Shown: positions 28,240 to 39,500 of the stretch, one piece after another
How the letters are laid out: every line of letters starts with the position of its first letter
Position numbering within the stretch: the stretch's first letter is position 1
Origin: Thelephora terrestris
Lineage: Eukaryota > Basidiomycota > Agaricomycetes > Thelephorales > Thelephoraceae
DNA: 64,000 bases
Reading direction: 5' to 3'
Assembly (NCBI GenBank): GCA_015956445.1
Contig: WIUZ02000003.1
Coordinates: forward strand, 2,480,001 to 2,544,000
The notes under the pieces: model-generated
What the model was told of the DNA's origin: nothing
Database searches by the model: none
Seen by the model: the letters and a program-made list of their open reading frames with translations, nothing else
Translations under genes and position numbers: made by a program

Positions 28240-28800
28240 GTAAAAGATTTGAGAGGGGAGAGTAGTGTTGGTGATTGTGGGTGGAAAAGAGACGATGGAG
28301 GGAACGATCATTAATCCCCCTGACTTAAATACATCCTGACTCAAGGGAAGAACCGGAAAGGGAAAACAATAACCCATTATCCATTAAAGTCCTAATTAGG
28401 ATAAGCAAACCCTCAGCCCCAATCGCGATCCCATCAAACCCTGAGAAATCCCCATCGATCATGGGAAATCCCCACCACGCTTCTATTACTACCATGAAAC
28501 ACGAGAAATCCCTGAATGCTTCCATCAACTCGCGCCTCTATTGTTCCCGTATTTAGCAATTACCATCCGTTGTTCTAAGTTCCCTCGTTCTGACTCATCA
28601 ACCCTACCCTAAACTACGCACAGACCATGTTGACTCCTGTTTGACTCGTTGTAAAATAATGACTCCTGTAAAAGGATTGGGTATATAAGGAAGAGCGTTC
28701 GCTTCTTCTTTTCCCCCATTCTCAATCTCTTCTGTACTCCTCTACCCACAACCTGAATAAAAGTAAGCTGAGGAATTCTCCTCACGCCTTACCTCTTCTA
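28240..28800. promoter_or_regulatory. T1 divergent promoter region with repeated GGGGATTTC motifs
   Basis: This lies between ORF A (minus) and ORF B (plus). ORF A has a TATTTAAG box near 28325 and ORF B has GGGTATATAAGGAAGAGCG at 28679-28697. Between them the motif GAAATCCCC (GGGGATTTC) recurs at least three times at ~28440-28515, embedded in CATCGATCATG and TTCTATTACTACCATGAAAC segments. The same order is present in the other T1 copies (2760-3290, 4870-5490, 15665-16250), with motif counts of about three to five. A shared bidirectional control region is inferred. Confidence 0.55.
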
Positions 28801-28832
28801 ACTCATCCCAGCAGGAATCCTCCTGCCAGTGT

Positions 28833-29456
28833 ATGTTCAGTGCCCCTAATCCTTTCCCTTCTGCCAGCCCAGTTCAACGACCCGTCATCCCTGACGCTAG
28901 AAGATCTATCTGGGAGTATAAGCTCATCAGAAGTCTTCAAGTAAACCGAACCGCCGGTTTACTTACCCATTTCCCTTACTACCGACCCTTTGCAGCTCTC
29001 GACGCCGGAGTCACTACTCCTCCCTTTCTATTAGGAGCGGATCATCAATTCCTTTGGAATTCCGATCTTACTGAGAGCGTCCTTGCGACAGTCTACTTCA
29101 GTATCAGTCCAGCCTTCTACTTCCCCTCTCCACGTATCCACCTTACCACTAACATTCACACCCACTCCCCTGCTATTATCGTTCTTTGGTGGGAAGTCCC
29201 AGCTGAATTACCTTACTCTGTTATAGAATATCTCGTCAACTTCGAAAGGCTTAGCGACCAAGATTTCGAACCGTTTGTGCAGCAACTCAATCAGTTCTGC
29301 CAAGACTACCACTCGTCCGTTCACCCCTATCAGACCGAGTCACCCCTCTCTCTTGATACTCCTCCTCCTCTCGTCTCCACGCCCGGAACCCCCTTCAAAA
29401 CCAGACCCGACACCCCCCATCCATCCGCTAATCCTCTAGTGCCCCACAAACAGTAA
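28833..29456 (+). CDS. T1 ORF B (unknown, 207 aa)
   Basis: Differs from 15035-15658 by two residues, one of which is a C-to-T change at a CpG. The start follows GCCAGTGTATGTTCAG. It contains RRSIWEYKLIRSLQ and VLWWEVPAELPY, and the last codon lies 20 bp before the element end. Function unknown. Confidence 0.62.
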   Translation: MFSAPNPFPSASPVQRPVIPDARRSIWEYKLIRSLQVNRTAGLLTHFPYYRPFAALDAGVTTPPFLLGADHQFLWNSDLTESVLATVYFSISPAFYFPSPRIHLTTNIHTHSPAIIVLWWEVPAELPYSVIEYLVNFERLSDQDFEPFVQQLNQFCQDYHSSVHPYQTESPLSLDTPPPLVSTPGTPFKTRPDTPHPSANPLVPHKQ

Positions 29457-30453
29457 GCAGGCCTACAACCCTGACAGTCGACAAGGAAGCTGTCGAGAGT
29501 GCCTCGGAGGGGACGGAGGAGGAGGTTGCCAGTGCTGAGGAGTACTGGCAGACCAGGTCTTGATGACTAGGGTTTGTACACCTTAGTCTTCGTCCATAGA
29601 GTCCGTGCGGATTCAACTCCGTTGGTCGGTCATCTCGTGTCTCCGTTGTGGGTGCGCTTTGTGCAATATTAGCTGTGTCTTTGTCCGTGTTCTTAGCTGA
29701 CGTGTGAGTCGTGACAGAGGAAACTGATAAGAGAAAGGGGTATAGGTAAGGAAAGTGAGCGAAAGTTGGGTGTGAAAATGGTTCAAAACGAGGGTAAAAT
29801 TCAGCACGCTGACAGTATCAAAGGTTGCTTGTGAGGGAAGTTGCTGTAGGTTGGTGGGAGTGGAAAAGAGATGATGAGGGGAAAAGACCAAGAAACCCCA
29901 CAGACTAAATACACTCAGATCAATGGGACACTCAAAAGGGTAACAACAATGCACCATGACTCACTATTACCCCAAAAGAGATAAACAAACCCTCAGCCCC
30001 AATTACCATCCCATCAACTCTGGGAAATCCCCACCGATCATGAGAAATCCCCATCGCTCTTCTATTACTACTGTGAAACCTGGGAAATCCCCATCACCCT
30101 TCTATTGCTACCATGAAACATGAGAAATCCCCATTGTACTCCTATTGACTCATTCCTTATTGTTCCCCTATTTGTATTTCACCATCAGTCGTCCTAAGTC
30201 CCACTTCTCTGACTCCTTCACCCTACCCTAAACTACGCACAGACCATGTTGATTCTCGTTTGACTCCTTGTATGATTACTAGGCATGTAGAGGATTGGGT
30301 ATATAAGGAAGAGCAGTTGCTCCTCTCTTTTCCCCATTCTCAATCTCTTCTGTACTCTCCTACTATCTGCTCAATAAACAAAGTAAGCTGAGGATTCCTT
30401 CTCACGCCTTGCTTTATCTGACTCATTCAAGCAGGAATCTTCCTGCCAGTGTA

Positions 30454-31074
30454 TGTTCAGCGCTCCTAACCCTTTCCCCTCTACCAGTCCTATCCAATGT
30501 CTGGTCATACCCAACGCTCAATGTTCTATCTGGGAGTATAAACTCATCAGAAGTCCTTAGCTTAATAGAACCTCAGGTCTATTAGCTCACCACCCATACT
30601 ATTGTCCCTTCGCCGCTCTCGACGCTGGGGTTACCACTCCCCCATTCTTACTTGGAGCTGATCATCAGTTTCTTTGGAAATCTGATCACTGAGAGCGTGC
30701 TAGCCACTGTCTACTTTAGTATCAGCCCAGCCTTTTATTTCCCCACTCCTCAGATTCACCTCACCACCAACATCCACACACATTGCCCAGCTATCATTGT
30801 TCTCTGGTGGGACATTCCAACTGACTTACCCTTCGCTGTCATAGAGTATCTCAACAGCTTTAAACGACTCAGCAATCAAGACTTCGAGCCATTCATTCAA
30901 CACCTAGTTGAATTTTGCCAAAACTACAACTCTCCCATTCACCCCTATCAATTCAAGTCACCACTTGCTCTCGATATCCCTCCTCCTCTCGTCTCTACTC
31001 CAGGAACCCCCTTCATCAAAACCCATCCAGACACACCCTACCCCACTAATCCTCTAGCGCCCCACAGACAGTAA
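30454..31074 (+). pseudogene. T1-variant ORF B, worn copy
   Basis: Sequence related to T1 ORF B, best preserved at 30652-31074 (SVLATVYFSISPAFYFPTPQ, VLWWDIPTDLPFAVIEYL, TPGTPFIKTHPDTPY). It belongs to the T1 variant interrupted by T4 and appears broken. Confidence 0.6.
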
Positions 31075-31242
31075 GCAGGCCTTCAACCCTGACACCCACA
31101 TGTGTAGACAGGATCAATCAATCGCTTCTCTCTCTCTCTCCCATCTACTCACAGCACCAGCTCCCACCAACTCTCCCCTATTAGGTAAGACTTAGAGTAC
31201 ACCACATATGTATTAGCCTAGAATACATATACCTGCTCAACA

Positions 31243-31850
31243 TCTCCAACAATACACCGACACGTATCAGCCATGAAAAACACGAAAGCAGTGCAAGGTC
31301 ACCTGCTGGCAGAGCCAATATAATTTTCAGAACCCATGGTGGGAAGGATAGGCCTAGGGTCTGTAGGGTGGGATACCTTGGGTTTTCTGGTGACAGAACC
31401 TAAGCTCGACCTGGGCTTGACAGTGCCAGAGATATTCCGTCCAGAACCTGGGGTATTTGAACCATTTCAAAGGTTTCAATAACAAGCCAGAGAGTCTGGA
31501 AAGGGATGCAGAACGGAGAAAGTTGGAGAGACCAGAGGCAGAGCTATTGGGAGAATGATCTGGCAAGTTCAAAGAGCTTTGAGACTGTTGAGAGTGTTTG
31601 GCAGGCATGGGTGTATCGTGGCAGCATCAGAGGGTCTTTGGCCCTCTCTGTTCAATGTTTGCAGCAATCATATCTGACATCCGGGAAAGAAATCCGGTCA
31701 TTCCATGAAGTCTCAAATGCAATTGGCCCTCGCCCTTTTGATATGGTAAGTCATACAATAGGCATACCGCCTATAACCAATAACAGCTCATTCTACCAGA
31801 CCCCTTTCTATGAGCCAGGGTATGTGCCAAGCGAGATATCCTCATCTAAC
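31243..31850. other. Host flank without a recognised gene
   Basis: Single-copy sequence following the copia-type solo LTR. Short frames exist on both strands (for example a Ser-rich one on the minus strand at 31354-31608) but none has splice or homology support. It may contain the 3' end of the membrane-protein gene next to it. Confidence 0.4.
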
Positions 31851-31859
31851 TCTTCATTC

Positions 31860-33470
31860 GGTCCCCTTCGAGTGCGAGGGAGATAAATGCTCTGCATGTT
31901 ACTATTGTCTCCCAATGTATCCCAAGCAGACTAGCCGTTCTGCTGCAATGCTGTGGCTTTCCGTAACGAGAGCACTATCCGTGAGATCATCACGGGGATA
32001 TACCTAAGACCAGCCGTCAGTTATTTGAATAAAATAGCATGCATCAAACACAAGACTCACGAGACACCACCGCTGGTTGTGATGGCAAAAAAATGTCATG
32101 AGAACGGTTGTGTCTGAGAGAGGTCAGCTAAAACTTACACGCCCGGGATAAGTTGGATCGTCGGCTGGAGGAAGATGTGTTAGAGAGCAACGGTTTTGAG
32201 ATAATGAATTATCACGCTCACCCGCCCAAAAAGCAGGGTCATCTCGAACACGAAATGGGATGTGAATATAACCATAAAGTACAGCGTCGCATCCTCCGCA
32301 AGGAGCCTCCAGATGGTCTGAATCTTGAGTCCTGCAGTCGCCCGACTCGACCGCGCTGCCAAGAACATTATCATCGAGAACGCGAGGGAATCTGATGCGT
32401 AGACATCAATGGAAAGATTAGCGTCAGATTGTCAATATTCAAGATGATTCTCACGCACCATAGACAAGGGAAATGCTTATGAAGGACACCACTAAGGGTC
32501 TATGCCATACAGGTGAACACACACGGTACGCGTCGAGGGGTATCGGTGAAAGTTCGGCTACACAAGCGGATAGGCGCTGTGAATGAGATTTGTTCTGACA
32601 TAAAATGTAACCTTACCTCCCTCCCTCGATGCAAGGACTACCTCCCATATCCCCAGCCCAAAGTGAGGAACAACAATACTCAAGAGCACGATGGCAATAA
32701 CAGTGTTATTCATCGTTGCAGCATATATCCTGATGAGTGTTTCCGTGAATCAGATAAGTGCCGCTGAAACGCGAAGATATTTCAGACCTGGACGTCAACA
32801 CCACCTGTGCGAGGAGGGTGCAGATGGTGTACGTGAAGAGGACGTACCACGCCGTTTTGTTACATCTGTTTTACGGAACGTCAGAAAGGTGATGTCACCC
32901 AGGTCCGCCGATCAAATTTTGTACACCTGAGATGTAATGAACGCCGTAGCCTGCTGTCAAAACAAATTTGGTGCGGGCTTAGGTTCGATAGGGCTTACGT
33001 TTGTGGCAAATCGCAATGGGTTATAGGAAACTGATACGACCCGCGATGGTCAACATACCCGGAATCCCAGCTGTGCAAAGGTGTACTCACTTGCGAGCTG
33101 CCAGATTTGGTATGTCATCGGAAAGTACCTGTTCTGGGACCCTCAGCTGAGAAGCGGAACACTTTCAGGGCGGGTGAGACCTACAACGACGAAAAGCCAA
33201 AATGCTGTGTGGTGATCAGCAGATGGAACCCCTTTCAGGCTGAGTACGCACTCCATGATTGTTTTCTGGACCACATATATTTGATCTTCAGAACACGGTC
33301 TCAGCAGATAATCGCAATACAGTCGGGGAAGCAAACTTCGTCCTCCAGAGTCAACAGATAGTCATAGAAAAGGATCGTGCCGGTTGCTAAGCCGTAGTAC
33401 TGGTAACAGGCCCTCAGAAGTTTGGCCCATGCAGCGGAGATTAAGAGCGGTGTACCTTGAATGCAAGACT
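31860..33470 (-). CDS. DUF6533-like multi-pass membrane protein gene, many short exons
   Basis: Read on the minus strand as a chain of exon-like blocks with short GT...AG introns. Order: LASLAFK near 33460; YYGLATGTILFYDYLLTLED (exon 33337-33400); IKYMWSRKQSWSAYS (~33240-33285); RYFPMTYQIWQLAS (~33090-33130); WYVLFTYTICTLLAQVVLT (~32795-32855); LIRIYAATMNNTVIAIVLL and VPHFGLGIW (~32645-32750); LKIQTIWRLLAEDATLYFMV then IFTSHFVFEMTLLFGR (~32235-32360); IPVMISRIVLSLRKA (~31950-32005). The YDYLLTLEDE...YMW signature and TM order match the DUF6533 family common in Agaricomycetes, of unknown function. The first ATG is not settled and the frame stops soon after the last helix, so it could be a pseudogene. 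Confidence 0.6.
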
Positions 33471-36400
33471 GGCGAGGGCTTTAGCTTTAGCAACTGTCAG
33501 GCCCAAGAGATGTGACTCACATATCACGTCCGGCTTGAACGATAGGGTCCAACTCAGACGACATGAGCCACTAGAGTAACGAGGGGAGCGACACGGGCGA
33601 CTGGGGAAGGACAGGGACAAGCGGCCAAAGTTTAAGAACCCATTCGGTGTCTTTTTTTCCAAGCTTCTGAGTGGCGCTTAACGTTAGACCGTCGCTGACA
33701 GCGTCTGTGAAGTACGTGAATCCTCACGTTAGCTGTAGTGATGACTCGAAAGGTTAGTTGCCGGGAATGTCGCATATGAGTTCGAGTGATCCAACCTGAG
33801 GAGCTGGTCACGGGGGATGCGAAAGTGCGCTCGTCCTTGATCCCCACGATCGTGACGTGGGCTCTTGATGTTTTTTCTTCCGCCCCGGTGCGACAGTTGA
33901 ACCCAAATTCCATGTATATGTAATTTTCATCCACGCCCCCGGTTTTCGGGCCTAGCTCTGCACCTCTCTGCACTCGTACAGGCCTTGCGCCCTCGCAGCG
34001 TGCTTTCTTGGTTTTTGGCTCGTCCGTCGATCTCTTTTCTCTCATTGCCGACTGCTTACAAGTTGATCGTGCTTCTCCATATGTACCGTTATGTTTCTGT
34101 CGACGTCGACGGCCACCTCCGACTGATCACCAGCACTTCTTATCTCGCCGCCTCCTGTGGCCCGTCAACCCCTCTCGTCAGACCGCGCCTTACACGAGGT
34201 GCACCACAGAGTCGCTCTCGTTCGAGCTTGCTAAACGCACAGCCCAACCCTTTATTTGCTTGTTGCTATTATACATTGTGCGTTGCGTTGAGTAATCAAT
34301 CTCCGCAACAATCTCGGTAAGTACGTGCTGGTGACCCTCTGAGACATGGCCTAGCCACGTTTCCGTAGTTCACCTTGTTGCTACGCCACAAGTGTGTGCG
34401 GCGTCGGCGCTGACGAGCGACATAACGCTTCCCCTCATGGGGCTATCACGGGCGCCATGATAGCGATGCTTGTTTACGCCCCTGAAACTTAAGACGTTGA
34501 CAATTCCTGATGCCAGATGGTACGGAAAGGATCTGTCCACACCCCAAGGTAGTGTTTGATCGCCGAATTCGTTCTCAAAGGTCCACCAACGAGACAGGCT
34601 CTCACTATTTTTCTGTGTCATAAATGGATGAACGAATTTTTCAACGTGGGTCCGAACGGCACGCGAGAGATGGCTTTAAGAGAGCCGCGTCACAGAGCTC
34701 GCGAGGGGATAAACACCCTAGTTATTTGTCTCGATTTAGTATGGGTCTCTGAACAGGGGAGTTTGGAAAACGCGTTCGATGGGTACGGTGGTCGGTTCGG
34801 CCACGCGAGAAGTTAGAAAATTGCCGTGTTTTCGATGGTCGAGCTCGGACGCACAGTTTGGCTCCGCACCAAGGGGGTGAAACCAATCTTACTCTCGACT
34901 TGTCCAGCCTATCAGCTGCTTGCCGTCTGGCAGCCAATCTGATCTTCCGCGGAAATTTTCATCGACGTCGCAGGGTTCACGGGGTAATCGGAAGTTATGG
35001 ACGACCGCTAGCAGCCGCTAGCCCAGAGGGAAGTCCTTGACAGAATTCCCGCACCTGCAGCAATCCTGTATCGTCGACGCGAGGCGCATTGACGTCCAGA
35101 GTAGGGTGCTGTGAGTGATAGAGAACGGAGGTGGGAAGTTCTTAAGCGCGAGGATTACGAGGGTGGGCTAGTTGCTTTTTCCGTCTTTGGGGCCCGAGTT
35201 ATCGCTGTGTGGACTGTTGAACTTGTGACCTTTTCACGGATTCTCAAATTACATTTTTTCGACATTGGCCAGCCGAGTTGGACATCCGTGGATGCGTGTC
35301 TGGTTCATCCGGTTAAATTTAAAATGCAATTAATATTTGGCCTCTCTAAATAGTCCGCCTCTTGTTACTGGCAGCTTTCGAAGTGTAGATTTGACTCTCT
35401 GGCCCCCTAGATCCATGGAAACAGCGTAGAACAAGCGACTATGCCAACAGACACTAAAGCCGCGATGTTGTGCGAAACCTCGGACAAGATTGCAAACGAA
35501 CTCCTGGGACGCGAGGCGTACGGCACATGAGGGGGACTGCGGCAAGCTATGTCTCTGGGCCACAGGTGGGGCTCATGCATACAAGAGTCGAATGCTGGGT
35601 TTCGAGCGGGCGCGAAGGTGAGAAGGTCGGGGAGGGGGTAACATTTTGCTTTCTAAGCCCAATCGCACATGGGAAGCGTGTGGTGAATCCGATGTGGGGT
35701 CCGATTTGTTGATCTGATGTGTGCCCTCCCACACGATTCAGCGGCCTCCGGCGTCAGGTGCGTCCGGGCTACGAAGCGGATCGTGGTCGGCGAGAACGAC
35801 AGCGCGGTAAACACGGTTGCGTGTCAGGAAAAAACGAGGAAATGACGGGCCCAAAGGCGATTGATTTTTTACAAAGAATATCGTCCCGTAGCCGAACTAC
35901 CGGCCGAGTTTGCTGAAAGGAGGGGGGAAATGCAAGAGAGCGTTGAGTCAATCGTTGAGGTCAGTCCTGGGTCCGTCCCAGCCTGAGTCGAAGCATATTG
36001 TGGAGGACAGCGACACGCGCGGTTCCTATCTTGTTCGGGGTGCGCCCATGGCGTTTGGCTTTCGTTGTACTTTCGGGCGTCTGCGCGTCTTCCCCTGCGA
36101 ACAAATAATCAACGTGAAATGAAGATGTGGATGAAATGAAGGATAGCCTTACACCCAGCAGTTCGACAACTCTAACACCTTGCGCGCCGGAGATGAGGGC
36201 TGGCTGGGCACACACGCGGGGCAAATGCAGTTTTGACGTATGATCCGAGTACGAGCCATATCCACTGGTGTCGATGAGAACGTCTGAAGCCAAGTCGATT
36301 CGAGAAGTAGCATCTGCGTCCTGACTCGGAGTCAACGGAGGACGCGCCAGAGGGCCGCCAGCAATCGCTCGAGCTTGTCGCAAGTGGGTTATCGATTCAT

Positions 36401-36587
36401 CGGGCGTTCCACAGCTTCGGAGAACGAGAGAAATGCGAAAGGATGTCATTTGACCGGCGTGGGATGCAATTTTCCTCTGGACGGAAGAAACTCAAACATT
36501 CTCCAGCGTCTAGTAGTTTCCCAGAACGGAATGAGGCCACGAGGCCATCTCTTATCAGCCCATCATCGACACCGAACTCACGACAAC
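33471..36587. other. Long host intergenic region, no firm gene
   Basis: About 3.1 kb without a recognised gene. A CTCG|GTAAGT donor-like site at 34313-34322 follows a pyrimidine-rich stretch (33990-34310) and could be a 5' UTR exon of an unseen transcript. No repeats shared with the mobile elements were noticed, in contrast to both sides. Promoter elements of the NACHT-WD40 gene must lie near its right end but none is obvious. Confidence 0.4.
35961..36449 (-). CDS. Hypothetical ORF, doubtful
   Basis: A 162-residue frame divergent to the NACHT-WD40 gene. A possible intron (GTGTAAGG...TTCGCAG, about 36065-36150) lies inside it, with VLIDTSGYGSYSDHTSKLHL before it and EDAQTPESTTKAKR after it. 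There is no family resemblance or repeat support. It may be chance. Confidence 0.2.
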   Translation of the reverse strand: MTSFRISLVLRSCGTPDESITHLRQARAIAGGPLARPPLTPSQDADATSRIDLASDVLIDTSGYGSYSDHTSKLHLPRVCAQPALISGAQGVRVVELLGVRLSFISSTSSFHVDYLFAGEDAQTPESTTKAKRHGRTPNKIGTARVAVLHNMLRLRLGRTQD

Positions 36588-39500
36588 ATGGGGTTGCGAG
36601 ACTTTATCCGTCGATTAAAAGACCGTCATCGAGAACGAAGCAGAGCAAGGAGCGAAACAGGTCCAGTTGGGGAGCAAAGCAAAGCTGCACTCGGCGTGTC
36701 GCGCCACACAGGGTCAACACCAACTCTCCTCATTATTGACCCGAACCCTCTGACTCCTGGACTCTCGATCTTTCGCACTCCATATTCCAACGGTACCCGA
36801 CAGTTTAATTCCCAGCAGATCCATCTAACCGTGCTTTTTCTCGCGACGCAGACTCCCCCTCCACTTTTACTCAATTCCAGCTTGATACCAGTGGACAACA
36901 AAGCACGGTCGCACCACATCTCGCCGATCCGACACCAGATCTGTGGCACATTGTTGCCCCGACTCTACAACCAGTAGATCCCTCGGCATCTCACGATCAG
37001 AACCTCTTCGGTATGCAGCCATTTGCTTCCCTCAGCATCCCTCTAATCGTGCTATTTCGCGTAATCCAGATTCCCCCTCCTCTTCCACTCCATTCCAGCC
37101 TGATTCAAGTGAAAAACAAGGCACACAAACGGGACCCCCGATTCTTACGGTAGAAACGACTGCGGTGGACGCTGAAAAAGACACCGGGAACTTCAAGTCC
37201 CGCGCGTATTCCGCAGCCAAGACGATCCTCCTTGCGGTCAGAGAGTCCGCAGATGCATTCGGTCCGCTCAAGTCTGTCGCCGGAGGTCTCTGTTTTATAT
37301 TGGAAAATTATGAGGTACAGTCCTTCTCCCGCACTCGCGATACACAACACTTACAATTGCACCAGCGAATGAAGGCGAACAAACAGTCGATAGAATTGTT
37401 GGCACCCAGGATCCAGTCGCTCGCTGCATCGCTCTGTGCGCCCGTTACCCAGGGCAACATCAAAGAGCAATCAAGGAGAACTATTCTGGAACGGTCAGCC
37501 TATATTGCCCAATTCTAAGCGTCGACTCTGATGTAGAAATTTCTAGCAAATTGAAAGCTGTTGATCATGCTCTAGGTCTACTGTTGGGACAAGGAACAGC
37601 TGAAGGTTTCTTCAGCAATCTAGAGAATGCTGGCAAACTTAATGAACTGGTCGGGGACATCCGTGATGCAATGATGGAATATCAGGTTGGTATCGATGAT
37701 ACATATGTTCCCCCGCACCTCTGATGTTTTCTTCAGACTTTATTACAGCAAGATATCTACAGCCAGAATTGTCGGATTATTGTGAGTCTCACCCTCGCAT
37801 GTCATCCTCGCTGATCAATTATTGCATAGGAATCCACAGACTTTGCCCTTCTCAGCGGGATGTACCGCGCCCCGACTGCTGGGTACCGCAGTGGGAACAG
37901 GCAGGGTTGCATGAGGGGAACAAGGCAGGAGGTCCTCGCAGAGATTGAACACTGGTCTGCAGATGAACAGGATCGACGTGTTTTCTGGCTGAACGGCCTG
38001 GCCGGAACTGGAAAGTCCACTATTGCTCAATCGTTTGCTGAGATGAGCTTTGCGGATGGAAAACTTGGAGCAAGCTTTTTCTGCTCACGGGATCTTGCGG
38101 AAACAAGCAACCTTCAGATGATCTTCCCAACCCTTGCCTTCCAGCTTGCCTGCAAATGTTCCCTTTTCCGAGAGGAGCTATTACATGCCTTAAAGGTGGA
38201 CCCTGATGTTGGACGGGAGTCTCTCTGCTCCCAGATGGAGAAACTCATCATTGGTCCATTCAAAGCCTCCCCCATCTCAACCCTCATCATCATTGACGCC
38301 CTTGACGAGTGCAAGGATGAAGAACCAGCCTCTGCCATCCTTTCCATCCTCTCCCGCTACACAGATCAGATACCCAATGTCAAATTCTTCATCACTGGCC
38401 GTCCTGAACCTCGAATCCGCTCTGGCTTCCGCCTTGAGTCACTCCACCCCATCACAGAAGTGCTCAAACTACACGAGGTTGAGCGGTCATCTGTTGATGC
38501 AGATATAAATCTGTATTTCAGGACTCAGTTGGCCAAGGTTGCCAAGGCACGAAGTGACTGTAGCCTCACAGACCCATGGCCAGCTTCATCTGATCTTGAT
38601 GTTCTCTGCAAGAAGGCTGCTGGTCTCTTCATCTACGCTTCCACAGTTATAAAATTTGTTGCATCCCCAAAACACCTTCCCACTGAGAGGCTCACCCTCA
38701 TCACCTCTCTTCCACAAGACACTGCCCATGAAGGAAAATCAGGTCTAGATCATCTCTACAGTGAAGTCCTGAAACAAGCCTTCCATGAAGAAGATTCAAA
38801 TGACCAAGAATTATCCTCCTCTTTCAAGAGTGTCCTTGGGACTGTGGTGCTGGTGTTCAACCCTCTCACAGTGAAGGCGCTCTCAGATCTCCTCAAATCG
38901 TCCAAAATCCTTACTACCCTTCGTCACCTCCATTCCCTCCTCATTGTGCCAGACACAGGGACCACAAATGTTCCTGTTCGGCCCTTCCACAAGTCGTTTC
39001 CTGACTTCCTCACAGACACCAAAAGGTGTGGGGACCAATGGTTTGTTGTAGAACCAGAGATTCATGCAAAAACTTTCCTTTCATGCCTGGAGTTGATGAA
39101 GGAGAGGCTGAAGAGGAACATATGTGGCCTTGATGACTTTGTTGAGGTCAAGGACCTTTCTACCCAACAAAGAGATAAAATTGGTGATGCCCTGGAATAT
39201 GCATGCCAGTTTTGGCCAAAGCACCTTCTAGGCACCATTGGAAGCAGTTCCCATATAAGAGAAATAGAGAAGGCAATCACTGAATTCTCTACAACAAGCT
39301 TGTTGGATTGGATTGAAGTCCTTGTCCTAATGGGAAAGCTTGACACCGGAGTCTATGCCATGAATGATGTTGAGCAATGGTGTGCTTCAGTAAGTTCTCT
39401 TTCAATTCTTGTTGAGACCCATATTAATGAATATCCAGGTAGGAGTCTCTTGCAAGTGGGCCAATGATGCCCAACGCTTCCTGTTGGAGCACTTTGATGC

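Larger units (their letters stand above)
27230..29476 (+). mobile_element. T1 element, whole (2247 bp), TSD GTCGA
   Basis: Starts TGTCACGAACGCGTGACA and ends CAACCCTGACA, flanked by GTCGA (27225-27229 and 29477-29481). The unoccupied T4 sequence at 19030-19045 reads GAGATGGTCGACGAGG. It has the same length and nearly the same sequence as 15015-17261; the only terminal difference noticed is one C/T change. It looks whole and recently inserted. Confidence 0.93.
23741..29814 (-). mobile_element. T4 element, copy 2, full length, TSD GTATC
   Basis: Boundaries TGTCAGGGCC at 23741 and CACGCTGACA at 29814, flanked by GTATC at 23736-23740 and 29815-29819. Net length is ~2.87 kb after removing a foldback (25304-26256) and a T1 (27230-29476). 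LTR-like polarity is on the minus strand: TATA box (CTATATAGG) near 24205-24215, ~465 bp leader, CCCTGACA end. The T4 gene runs on the plus strand from 24659. It lies in the 5' leader of ORF A in the T1 variant. Confidence 0.85.
22477..31094 (+). mobile_element. T1 variant, interrupted by T4, TSD CCCAC
   Basis: Starts TGTCACGAACATGTGACA at 22477 and ends CAACCCTGACA at 31094, flanked by CCCAC (22472-22476 and 31095-31099). Net length is about 2.54 kb after removing the nested T4 (23741-29814). ORF A-related sequence lies at 22962-23734 (minus) and ORF B-related sequence at 30454-31074 (plus). It is more diverged from the young T1 copies and appears worn, with a few breaks. Confidence 0.85.
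22303..31242 (+). repeat. Diverged Ty1/copia-type solo LTR, split by a nested T1 variant
   Basis: The outer pieces 22303-22476 and 31100-31242 begin TGTTGATGCC and end CCTGCTCAACA. They resemble the copia LTR at 53910-54263 in inverse orientation: TTAAGCC, ATCACACATCACGCTGTATAG, the ATCAATCAATCGCTTCTCTC run and the TATA-like GTATATATACCCAC. Net length is about 317 bp. It is clearly older than the copia element at 53910-59996. No target duplication could be confirmed by eye. Confidence 0.65.

Noticed and set aside
29420-29620. T4 ending at GTGAGTCGTGACA (29715) next to GAGGAAACTG
   Set aside because: Flanks there give no duplication. The GTATC pair at 23736 and 29815 and the resumption of T1-variant sequence place the end at 29814.
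33632-34045. A 137-residue minus-strand frame upstream of the membrane gene
   Set aside because: Composition is irregular, no splice sites or family features support it, and it overlaps equally plausible frames on the other strand.
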